From Symbiodinium natans (lineage: Eukaryota > Sar > Dinophyceae > Suessiales > Symbiodiniaceae), in contig CAJNDS010001746.1 in the NCBI GenBank assembly GCA_905221605.1, positions 463,797 to 527,796 on the forward strand: a stretch of 64,000 nucleotides of DNA. Reading direction: 5' to 3'. Under the pieces are notes generated by a model. That model saw only the letters and a program-made list of their open reading frames with translations. It had not been told where the DNA came from and made no database searches. This document shows positions 24,992 to 34,767 of this stretch, piece by piece (position 1 is the stretch's first letter; the number at the start of each line of letters is the position of its first letter). The position numbers and the translations under genes are program-made.

Positions 24992-25961
24992 GTTATGATT
25001 GCATACTCCTTGCTGGCGGCAGCGGCAGCTCATCCCCGAGAGACTTTTTTCTCTTTCTTCCAACGATTCGAGGGAGGAGGGCTCTCTGAATTAGCTCGGT
25101 GTGGATTGCATTCCACGGGATGCGGGGACGGGCCTAAGTCCAGTGTCCTTTTGAGGTCTTTTGCTTGTGGGTGGTGCCACCGCTTGCTGCCGCAGCCTCA
25201 CGCAGCCTCACAGCGATGAGAGATGTGCTCATCAGAATCAGTGCTGGGGTGCTGGGACAATCCGAGCCCCCGAGGTCTTGCAGTGGCTGTCCATGGCAGC
25301 GTTTGGCGGGGCACCCTGATGCCACAGCAGAGAGCCGCAGAGAGTCCGCACAGAGCCCACACAGAGTGGCCTTTTCTCATTATTCAGAACATTGAGAATC
25401 TGGAGGCTTTGCCATCTATGGGCCGCAGACCCTCATCACCATGACAGGGGTGGAGACGGTGTGCCCATTCAGCTGTTCACGTCCGCTGACAGTCTGTGTG
25501 AGCTTGGCCATTGTCTTGCCCTTGGCCCAGGTCCCTCGCAAGGCAGCCGCCACGGCAGGAGGATTGCGTGCTGCGAGAATTTGGAGTCGGAAGTCCTTCG
25601 GAAGCTCCGCGTGAGTTGGGTGAGTGCAGCGCTCTCCCTCTGCATCGCAGGCCTGCTTGCGTATCCCGCACAGCTGGGCTCGATGTGCGCAGGCCCTGCC
25701 AGACAGTCCATCTAGACTTCTCAACACGCTATTCAACAGTTCTGTTGTGCGCTTCTGCGAGTCATTGGCGTAGCAGGCCTGCCTTTTGCGCTGCTGGCCT
25801 GGGCCTCCAGCATGCCTTGGCCCGTTGCCCGTTGTTGCCTCCCAAGTTTGCTCCAGGTCCAGGAATATGGCTGGGGAGGCTACTTTCCGAGCCTCATCAT
25901 CCTGAGCCTGGCCGGGGTTGTTCTGTTGAGCTGGAGTAGAAGGGAGTTTACCGGAGTATAG
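24992..25961 (+). CDS. MFS organophosphate:Pi antiporter-like transporter, 3' exons and stop
   Basis: Exons: 24992-25018 (VMIAYSLLA, tentative TM9), 25406-25458 (FAIYGPQTLITMTGVET), 25531-25561 (VPRKAAATAGG), 25651-25692 (LLAYPAQLGSMCA), 25777-25796 (20 bp, LPFALL), 25857-25961 (VQEYGWGGYFPSLIILSL to stop TAG). From 25406 onward they splice in phase (GT, GA, GC, GC donors) into a continuous TM10-TM12 segment. The YGPQ motif and the GWG-aromatic-F last helix are typical of the glycerol-3-phosphate antiporter group. It is probably the 3' part of the gene beginning at 18630. TM7 and TM8 were not located between 23.1 and 25.0 kb. Confidence 0.82.
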
Positions 25962-26880
25962 CGGAGCATAGCGGGAGTGTAGCGGAGTATAACGGCGTAT
26001 ACAGTACTCGAATGGTGTGCCATGGTGGGTGTCACTGTAGCGTTGACACTTGAGGTGCATTCGGAGGGGAGGGACCTGACTCCTTTCAGGTGTCCTCCGT
26101 GGTCATCATCCCCGGGTGGAACACGCCCTCCTACCGCCAGGCACAAACAGGGGGAACTAGCCCTCAAGCCTCGACGCGGCGTCGAGGAACACGAAGGGTA
26201 TACGAAGGGCACGAAGAGCACGAAGAGTGCGCATGCCTTTGCGCCTCGTTGGCGACTGTTGTGTGCTTTGCGCCTCTGCTCAGGCGCACCTGTCCAAGTC
26301 ATAGACCCAAGGCGCGGCGGAGTGAAGTGTGGCAAAAGAAGCGTGAGGTTCCAAAAGCCAATTGGATCAATTCGCAACGCCTCTCCAAGCTGCGTGCCCT
26401 CCAAAAACAGATCCTTCCCGCTGCAGATTTCTACAGAGGAGCAGGCCAATGCCACTCTTGCCGCTGTACACCGGCCACCTCTAGCCTAAGCAATTCCTGA
26501 ACCTCTCAAAGGACCACCTCCCCAGCCCTCCCCAGCTTCTTTGACAGTCGATCCGACTTATCCTCGCCCCACCCACCTCCTCATGCCTCCACCGCCCTGG
26601 GCCGCGGCGGCGACATGCCTGGCAGCAGGCTCAACGATCAGCGATAAGGGAGTGGACGTTGGTGTTTTGGGGCCGTTCGCGGATTCGGCGTTGGCGTGCG
26701 TGAGTGAGTTCCACATCAGTTCCACATCAGTTCCACATGCGCATTGTTTCCCCACCCGAACTTCCAGGCGCGCTGGGCGTCGTCGCATGGATCTGGTGGA
26801 GGCTCGGGCCTTTGGGGTGAGAGCAGCTGCCCCTTTTCGGAAACAAACAGCCTGGCAAAGGTATCCCCACGCCAGCAAGG

Positions 26881-26934
26881 CCGAGATTTTGAAGGCCTTG
26901 CAGGATCTGCAGGAGGAGTACCGAACAGCTCGAG
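26881..26934 (+). CDS. Exon-like coiled-coil segment
   Basis: Between acceptor CAGCAAG and a GC donor (GCCCAA) the frame reads AEILKALQDLQEEYRTAR, a heptad-like helix. It is isolated; no partner exon is certain. A 12-bp tandem (CAGTTCCACAT type, 3 copies) lies about 170 bp upstream. Confidence 0.35.
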
Positions 26935-27172
26935 CCCAAATCTCTTGCGCACTTCGCAATTCCCTCGACATGCCACATTGGAATTAACGTATTGCAAATT
27001 TTGTGGCATTTGCTCACATTCACGCTTTTTCGGAATTCACAGTGCGGCGCGCTAGTAGAATGGCAGCCTGCTGTGGCTTGTATGTTGGGACCGACAAGCT
27101 GCCGCATCAGACATGCCGCGAGAAGAGATGTGAAAAAAACAATTGCCATGACTGTACTTCTAGTATGGTATA

Positions 27173-27578
27173 CTTGTAAACGCCTGCGCGCGCCGCCTCG
27201 GCAGCCGGGCCGGTCCAGAGTATGCAGTATGTGGAGATGACGTCGGCCTGGAGGCGACCTCTGAAGTGGATTTATCAGGGCAGGAGACCGGATCCGGGTC
27301 TGCTCGTTCCAAACGCTTGTCAACATAAACCGACAAAGAGGGGGAGAAGGCTTTTGAAGGTTTGCGGGGTAAGGGGTTTCAGGCAGTTTTACCGGGGGGG
27401 GGGGGGGGCGAGAGACCCTCCACGGCATCAGTTTGCAGCTGCTCCAAGCGATTGGAGGGGGGGGGGGGCGGGGGTGGCGTCACAAAATTCTGCACGGGGG
27501 CAAGGGTTGGGTTGGGGGAAGGAGACCGGATCCGGGTCTGCTTGTTCCAGACGCTTCTCGGCAGGAAGCCGAGGCGAA
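27173..27578. mobile_element. 406-bp dispersed element with 9-bp target duplication (copy 2)
   Basis: The element is flanked by exact direct repeats TATGGTATA at 27164-27172 and 27579-27587. It starts CTTGTAAACGCCTGCGCGCG and ends GGCAGGAAGCCGAGGCGAA, the same ends as the copy at 5985-6200. Inside are two copies of GGATCCGGGTCTGCTCGTTC-like sequence (27287 and 27526) and poly-G runs. Sub-terminal CGCCTCGGC motifs face each other in inverted orientation. There is no transposase frame, so it is non-autonomous. A 9-bp duplication would suit a Mutator-like origin, but long terminal inverted repeats are absent, so the class is open. Confidence 0.8.
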
Positions 27579-27619
27579 TATGGTATAGGTAGGCTTTTCC
27601 GAACGAACCCTTTGCCTTT

Positions 27620-27881
27620 TTCAGGGCAGTTGTACCTCGCTTCTGGGTTCTTGTATTTGAGAGTGGCAGTGGAAGGCATGGAAGAACGGTGGGAGGTAGT
27701 ATCGACACGCATGCTGGAGCAGAAGCTTAAGGTTTACGCGGAAGTGGCTGCCGCAGTGCATGAGACGACGTCGTCGAAGGATGGCATAAAGCAGGGCCAA
27801 TCAGAGGAGGACTCGGAGCTTTGCCAGGCTGGATGGAAGAAAGGGTTCTGCCCTTGCCTTATGAGCAGAATCGCAAGATAA
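27620..27881 (+). CDS. Open segment, unknown protein (low support)
   Basis: The frame reads RVAVEGMEERWEVVSTRMLE, then QKLKVYAEVAAAVHETTS, and stops TAA at 27879-27881. Composition is protein-like (helical, charged) and differs from the repeat just upstream. I do not recognise a family. Possible acceptors lie near 27625 (TTTTTCAG). It could be a terminal exon. Confidence 0.3.
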
Positions 27882-28182
27882 GAACAAAAAGCCCACGGAG
27901 GTGCTGGATCAACCCCTGCTTCAGCATGGCCTCCGATCTGCCACAGAGCGGGCAGCAAAGAGATTGGGAGGCCGTCGAGCCTGAGAATCTTCAGGAAATC
28001 TACGGGAAATCTCAGTCGAATCTGCTTTCGGAACGTCCTTGAAGAGTGTGTCACTTTGAGGCAACTGGTCGGCCCAAGACTTGGAGACCGCTTTGCAGAG
28101 CTCCGTGGCAAGCTTGATATGTAGGGGAGTTCTTCTGACACTGTCCCCGCATCCTTCTCCGCGCCCTGCTGTGGAGAGAGAC

Positions 28183-28216
<34 letters not shown>

Positions 28217-28435
28217 GGACAGAGAGAGAAAGCAACACCAACCCTTTCTGGGCCCCGTTGAAACCGATGGGGCCCGAGCGGACAGAACACAGACCCACTT
28301 GGCCGTCGCGGCCGGGTTTTTTCTTTGGGGGCGGACTCCTACGTGGAGAGAAGAAGAAGAAGAAGGGAAAGCAACACACAAAAAGAAGAGGGAAAAAGAG
28401 CAAAAGAGCGCGAGTGAGACAGCGAGGCTACGCAG

Positions 28436-28743
28436 ACGAAGCCGCCGTGCGGGAGGGCTTGGCCCAACTGCAGCGGGAGCACCAGGAAGCCCTGGAAAAG
28501 GGGTGCCTGGTCTCCGAAGTCTCCGGAAGAGACGAAGCAAAAGACGGAGGAGATGAAGGAGATGAAGGAGATGAAGGAGATGAAGGAGATGAAGGAGATG
28601 AAGGAGATGAAGGAGATGAAGGAGATGAAGGAAGGGAGTCAAGAAAGGCAAGAAAGGACCCAAGGAAGTCCGAGGCGCGGCTTCCACCGGAAGCGCTGGG
28701 GGCGCTCCGGGATCTCTGCCGGCGCCGGCGCCACGCCCTGGAG
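28436..28743 (+). CDS. Coiled-coil exons around a GATGAAGGA minisatellite
   Basis: Exon 28436-28502 (after CTACGCAG) reads DEAAVREGLAQLQREHQEAL. Exon 28675-28743 (after GTCCGAG) reads ARLPPEALGALRDLC, RRRRHALE. Both look like charged helical protein with AG|G-type borders and GT or GC donors. The 9-bp tandem repeat between them lies in the presumed intron; if exonic it would encode Asp-Glu-Gly triplets. The long minus-strand frame across this region is Leu/His low complexity from the same repeat and is not a gene. Family unknown. Confidence 0.4.
28550..28633 (+). repeat. 9-bp tandem repeat (GAAGGAGAT), about 9 copies
   Basis: A nearly perfect head-to-tail array. Nine bases is three codons, so frames stay open through it on both strands. 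Confidence 0.9.
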
Positions 28744-28809
28744 GCTCCATCTCCCGTCATCACCCTAGCGCCCCTCTTACAACACTCTCTCATTTCTTTG
28801 ATTTAAGGG

Positions 28810-30790
28810 GTTTCAAGGTTTGGCAGTTGAAAGCAGTTGAGAAGGTATGGAGGGGTTATGGACTGTGATACAGCAAATTGTTTAGCATGCAGCAAGAAAG
28901 TCAGAGGGCTTAACCTGGGCAGTATGTTTCAGTATGTGCGTGTTAAAGGCTTTTTGGATTGGGCAAGGCAAGGCTCCTTCTGGGGGTTTGCCGAATGCCC
29001 CTCTCACTGGCCTCTCGCTGCCCTGGGTGTAGTCCATTTTTCCATTTTTGGAGGCATAGTCCGACAGTCTGTCTGTTGTCGGGTTCCAAGAGTAGCCATA
29101 TGGTCCACCGCCCTCTGAAAGGGCTCTGAAGTGCGGCCCTTGGGTTTCAGGGTATACAGGGGGTAGATACCGTTTCCGCAGTCAAAGGCCCGTACCAACG
29201 CCCCCTTGGGGCGTTCCTAGAAAACACGGTGCCAGCAAAAGTTCGGTTTCTGGCGACAACGGATTGTTTTCAAGCCTCCGTGCGCATGGAGGCCAGGAGG
29301 ATATCTCCTCATCCTCATGTCCCCCCAGAAAAGATGGGGGCTGGGCATTTTGTTCTCCCACATGTTGACTTGTTGCAGAAATTCTGCGTTATTTACAGTT
29401 TGCAGCCTCTGAAAACGCGGAAATGCTGCCGTTTACTGTATTTGCAGCCTCTGAAAACGCTGCTATTCACGGCTCTGAAATTGCAGAAATGCTGCTATTT
29501 GCAGTTTTTGCAGCCTCTGAAAAAGCAGACATGCGGCTATTCACAGTATCTGCAAAGCCACGGCGAGCCACACGTTCAAAAAAAGACAGGCCCAAGCCAC
29601 ACCTCGCCGGGTCTGGAATAGTGGAAGTCCCAAATCGAGGGTCGCCAGAGTAAAATGTTGACCGGGCTGAATCGCCAAGCAGCTGCTCCCGTTACTTTGG
29701 CAGGGGCTTCTCGGCGAGCATGAAGAGCTGCACGCCAAAGCAGCCACAGCCTCAGACACCCAAGCAGCCCCTCTGCTCACTCGGCCCCTCTTCCCCCTCT
29801 CTCTCTCATTGTTTTTTTCTCTGTCTCTCTCTCTCACTCTCTCTTTCTCTGTTAGCTGTCAGCTGTGCTCTCCAGGCTGGATCCCGCGCCTGGACGTGAT
29901 TTTTGGCACTCGGGAGTCTTGAGTTTTGCCTCTTCTGCCTCAAACTCCTGTCCTTTTTTTGTCCTTTTGAGCCGTGCGAGGCGGTTTGGGACCTGAGCTG
30001 CTGGCGCGCTGCCGAGACGTCGAGGAGGAGTTCTGGCGAACTTCGGAGCCCCTCGGAGCAGATCCCTAGCAGCATCCCCTCCAAGCCTCTAAGTGTTAAA
30101 GTGCGTACTTGAGACTGCGCAGGATCCCCCGCCGCTCCTTCGGACCGCTCCTGTCTCTCTCTGGGCTCTCTGAGCTCTCAGAGCTGGAGGACGGGGGGTC
30201 GCATGATTCGCATGCAAGGATCTGCGCGCCGGCTCCCGGACAAAAAGCGGGGGGGGACCCTCTCCTCCGGCTGCTTTTTTGAGCGGCGTGAGAGCGGCAT
30301 GAGCCTTGCAGTTCCCAGCTTTCCGACTGAGCGCTGTCACGTTGCCTCCGGCGGTCGCCATGCCTTCCTGTGCTTTTCCGCCGCCTTGCGCTGCCAGCCC
30401 TCACTTAGAGATGCGGGAGGCTTCCGCGAGCCGAGCTCCGTAGGTGGCCGGGGCCGATCGGCCATGCCATGTCCGGGACTTTTCAGACGTGAAATACAGA
30501 TTCTTTTTCTTTCTAAAAAAGAGAGCCTTGGCAGATGCCTTCGTGAGGCTGGGCCGCAAACCCAAAGGGGATGCCGCCGTCGCCTCTAAGCCAGGGGCTT
30601 CCAGGTGGCGCCCTTCATCCTGCGCTTCCATATCTTCCCGTCATTGCAGATCCTGAGTAGATCTCCTGAGTTACTTGGCAGGAGGAGCACGCCATCTGCG
30701 AAGAAGCGCAAGTGGCTCCTTGGACTTCACAAACTCTTCAAGCTTTAACAGCCGTTTTTATGGCTGCGATGCATGGCACCGGGTGAATCG
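28810..30790. other. No recognised gene; one imperfect repeat block
   Basis: 29394-29550 holds imperfect repeats built around GCAGCCTCTGAAAACGC with GCTGCTATTTGCAG-type fill. CT-rich DNA follows at 29795-29850. Frames near 30440-30655 are open but not recognised. Exons of the coiled-coil gene beginning at 30801 may extend upstream into this stretch (for example GAGGAGCACGCC after GGCAG at 30680). Confidence 0.4.
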
Positions 30791-30800
30791 TGGAAGGCAG

Positions 30801-32040
30801 GAGGAGCTCAGTGAGGAGAGTGATGGCGAGGCCATCTGCAGTTTTGTGCAGCTGCATTTCACATTTCCAAAGACTCATTTTGCATCCGATTCTCACCCAG
30901 TGCGGCAGAGTCTTGCACAGGGTGAGCAGATCACGGTGGAGGAGTTAGAGCAATGGAAGGAGACGCTTGCCGAGGAGGACTCTGCAGGGCTTGACCCTTC
31001 AGAAGCGGAAGTTGGGCGATGTCGTCACGATTCGTCACGTGTTCAGGAGAAGCGCGAGCAAATGGAGAAGGAGGAGCAGGCGCCACCGAGCCACCTTGCA
31101 GCCGCGGTGTGCTTTGTGCCTCGCATCTCGCGCGGGAACTTCCGAGAATGTCAGGAAAGAATCGCTCGAGAGGAGGACAGAAGACGAAGGGAAGCCGAAG
31201 AGGCACGTACGGCACAGATGATGGCACAACATGGTGTGACGCAAATATCACAAGAGGCAATGACGTTGTGATCTAAACTTCACACAGGAGGAGCGGCGGA
31301 AGCGCGAACGGGAAGAAGCCCAGGCGCAGAAAGAGGCCGAAGAGGCCGCTCTTCCCTCTCTGGGATGGTGTCGAGAATGGTTTTCTGATGGTTTTTTTTC
31401 TCTCTTTTTTCTGGCCCTCTGCTCGCTATGGCACATTCGGTCAGTGCACCCTCCACGGTGGTCCCGCAAGCTCACAAGACGGAGCCCTCTCGGACAGCGC
31501 ACGACTGGTTATAGGGTTCTTAAGGGAGGGGGGTTCAAATGGGGTATGTAACCCAAGGTTCCCTAATACTCCCTAGTACTCCCTAAGGCTCCCTAAGCTT
31601 CCCTAAGGTTCCCTGGGTACCTACCCCCCTTTGAACTCTTTTAAGAACCCTATAAACTGGCTTGGCTCCGGCCCACGCGGGGGCTTTTTGCGGGAGCACT
31701 TGCGAGGCCCGAAGGGCGGCCGAGGAGGCCGAGCAGGAGAGGAGGCGGCAGGAGGCAAAGGGCAAAAGGGCACAGCAGCGCGACAAGCGCTTGCAAGCGC
31801 TTACAAGCACGACTCGCTCTCCTTGTTTGTGCTTCCCTTTTCTCTTGGTCAGGAAGATCTGATTCCTCCTGGCGCACATCCGCCCGACGTGCTGGGCCTC
31901 ATTCCTCCAGGCTCGAAGCCGCAGACAAGAGATCGCATTGTGGCTCTCAGATTCTCTTTCCGTCTGTACGCTTTCTTCCTCTTGCTCGCAGGCCTGAAGC
32001 CGGACAAGGCGCACTTGTACAAAACGTCGCCGGTTCCTCA
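30801..32040 (+). CDS. Glu/Arg-rich coiled-coil protein, serial small exons
   Basis: Exons after AG: 30801-30830 (EELSEESDGE), 30921 on (GEQITVEELEQWKETLAEED), 31047-31079 (EKREQMEKEEQ), 31155-31202 (ERIAREEDRRRREAEE), 31288-31344 (EERRKREREEAQAQKEAEE), 31707-31754 (ARRAAEEAEQERRRQE), 31853-31910 (EDLIPPGAHPPDVLGLIPPG), 31992-32040 (LKPDKAHLYKTSPVPQ). Most are phase 0 with GC donors. The last two join through a GC donor in phase 1 to give IPPGLKPDKAHLY. The highly charged single-helix/coiled-coil exons with matching borders suggest growth by exon duplication. The protein family is not recognised, and both ends are open. A MITE sits in the intron 31345-31706. Confidence 0.6.
31509..31655. mobile_element. 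147-bp MITE with perfect 15-bp TIRs and 5-bp target duplication
   Basis: Left end TTATAGGGTTCTTAA (31509-31523) is the exact reverse complement of the right end TTAAGAACCCTATAA (31641-31655). ACTGG is duplicated at 31504-31508 and 31656-31660. The inverted similarity continues inward imperfectly (GGGGGGTTCAAA against TTTGAACTC and CCCCCC). The centre carries TCCCTAAGGC-type short repeats. There is no coding capacity. It is inserted in an intron of the coiled-coil gene. Confidence 0.88.
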
Positions 32041-32044
32041 GAGC

Positions 32045-32071
32045 GAGCGAGAATGAGAGTGAGAGTGAGAT

Positions 32072-32107
<36 letters not shown>

Positions 32108-34270
32108 GGAGAGGGAGAGGGAGAGGGAGAGGGAGAGGGAGAGGGGGAGGGGGAGGGGGAGGGGGAGGGAGAGGGAGAGGAAGAGGGAGAGGGAGAAAGG
32201 GAGAGAGGGAGAGAGTAGAAGCGAGAGAGAGAGAGGGAGAGAGAGAGAAGAGAGAGAGAGTAGAGAGAGTAGAGAGGATAGAGAGAGTAGAGAGCATGAG
32301 AGTAGAGAGAGTTGAGAGAGAGAGCCATAGGGCCACAGATCGTGGTACACAAGGGGACAAAGGGGTTCACGAGATGTCAGCGAATCGATTCGGGAACCCC
32401 GTGGAAGGAATGAGTGGCTCTTCCTGCTTCTGAGGGCGGAGCAAAGCCATAGGACAACCCAGCCGCTTCGTCTGAGGGCGGCGTCAAAAGATGCCAAGAT
32501 CAGCGCCCAGCGGCTCGAGAGTTCGGCGCGCCCGTAAGGACCCCTGAAGGGGAGGAAAGAGGAAGGGCGCCCGGAAGAAGCCTGGAAGCCTGGAAGTGAG
32601 AGCGTAAGAGAGATCGAGCGTTATAGAGAGAGAGGAAGAGAGAGAGGAGAGAAGAGAGAGAAGAGAGAGAAGAGAGAGGAGAGAGAGAAGAGAGAGAAGA
32701 GAGAGAGAGGGGGAACACATCGCGCTGGGAGTGGTGGGGTCGCATTTCCACCATATATGACTGAATCGAGGGGACTGGGCGCGCCCGCGCGCGCGGGGGT
32801 TCTTTGGACCCCTCATGCCAAGAAGAAGAAGAAGAGGAAGAGAGAGGAAGAGAGAGGAAGAGAGAGGAAGAGAGAGGAAGAGAGAGGAAGAGAGAGGAAG
32901 AGAGAGAGAGAGAGAGAGACGAACTGAGGTACTGGGCGCGCCTGTGCGCGCGGGGGGCCCACGGGTCCCTCAAGCCCTGTAGAAGAAGAAGAAGAAGAAG
33001 AAGAAGAAGAAGAAGAGAGAGAGAGAAGGGGGTTAGTGGCTAAAGCTGGCATGGGACGAGTGGAACACCTCACCCCTACACCTGGCAGGTCTTGGCCCTT
33101 AATCAGCAGGTCTCAGTCCCGCTGGGGATGTTCCGGGAGTCCTAAAAGGCGCGCATACAGTTTCAAAACCCGAATACAGCTCGGGAATAAGGTGCTGAGT
33201 CAATGCTCCAAGGAGTATCACAAACTGCCCCAAACCGTCTGTTGGACCATAATCGTACTTCCACCGCCCCCGGTGTTACCGATCTCCTCCAAGCACCAGT
33301 TTCACACCAACGAACTCGGTGGAGCGTGCCCCTTGGGGCGGCCCTCTCACCAGGGGCCAAGCGCGCTGCAAGCAAGCAAGCAAGAAGGGGGTTCAATTTG
33401 GAGGGTTTGTGGACAACTCTCCCCTGGAGTCTCCGAGGACAGCAGGCTACCCCAAAGCGGGGGATGTGCAGCGGGCTCTGCAAGTTACGCGCCTTGTCGT
33501 GAGGGGTCACGCTCAAGCCCCCAGAAAGAAAGAGAAAGAAAGAAAGAAGAAAGAAAGATGGAAAGAGAGAGAGAGAGAGAGAGAGGGAGAAAGAAGAGGG
33601 AGAAAGAGAAAGAAGAGAGAGAGAGGCTTAGGCCGAGCACTAGTCATGTTGCACACCACAAGACAGCCGGACCCCACAACTAGAAACACGCAGTCAAGTG
33701 TTAATTCGCATGGACCCGAAACAGAGCCACCAGAGCGGGGCTACGAGGGGGGGTGTAAGGTGGGGGGCCCCTTTCTAGGGGGGCTGCGGCCCACTCCTCC
33801 ACTGTCATTACTGGACCGACGCGGCAGGCAGTGCAAAGGTCGCGGGCCCATGACCACCAACGAGTGCTCTGGGGAAACATACGCAAAGGGGGCGTTGTAG
33901 AGGCCTGCCTTGCTAGGCCTTCCACACGAGTCACACCTGACAAGTCTCACGAATCGTAGACCCAGCTCTTGAAAAGGGGGCATTGATTTCTGTAGTACGC
34001 CTTTGCCATGATAGTTGTGTTTAAGATTCCCATCACCTGGCTGACTTACTTCCCTCAAGAAGGCCAACAGATGGGAAGCACAGTGGGGGGGGAAGGATCG
34101 TCTTGCCCACAGTGTTCATGACCCTGCTGATTCGCTTATTTACAAGACCCGAAGCCCCAATCCCTGAAATCTGCATGGGCAATGCCCGGTGGCAACAAGA
34201 CGGCCTCCCGCGAACAGCGTGGGGATGGCAACTCAAGGGGCTAAGCGTATGGAGAGAGAGAGAGAGAAAC

Positions 34271-34313
<43 letters not shown>

Positions 34314-34520
34314 GAGAGAGTGAGAGAAGGGAAGAGAGAAGAGACAGAAGAGAGAGAGAGAGAGAGACAAAGGCCACCCTCTTGAGGGGGCCTCTTCGCT
34401 GTGTAGAAGAAGAAGAAGAAGAAGAAGAAGAGAGAGAAAGAGAGAGTGAGAGAGTGAGAGAGAGAGAGAGGAGAGAGGAGAGCGAGAGGGAGAGACAGAG
34501 AGAGTGAGACACAGAGACAG
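32045..34520 (+). repeat. Purine (GA/GAA/GGA) microsatellite-rich region
   Basis: Blocks of GAGAGT, GAGAGG, GAGGGG, GAAGAGAGAG, GAA and GA occur at about 32045-32330, 32615-32710, 32820-32920, 32980-33025, 33525-33625 and 34250-34520. Between them lie a poly-G-containing stretch near 33747-33780 and unrecognised sequence at 33040-33520 and 33630-34250. Long frames here encode only Arg/Glu or Leu/Ser low complexity. Confidence 0.85.
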
Positions 34521-34579
34521 AGAAAGTTTGCATGAACATGTGTTTCTTTGGTTGCTTTGTCCGCCTGCGAATTGGGTAG

Positions 34580-34695
34580 GTTCTGCAAGCGGTGGGAGCA
34601 GGGCAACTGCAACTTCGGTCACGACCTTGATGGTCTCGGCAATCCCCCCTCCCCACTTTCCACCACATCTCCCACTCTCTCTCTCTCTTTTCTCC

Positions 34696-34767
<72 letters not shown>

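Noticed and set aside
27734-28750. 338-codon minus-strand frame rich in Leu-His repeats
   Set aside because: It is the shadow of the 9-bp GATGAAGGA array and an AG microsatellite; the plus-strand exons look more protein-like.
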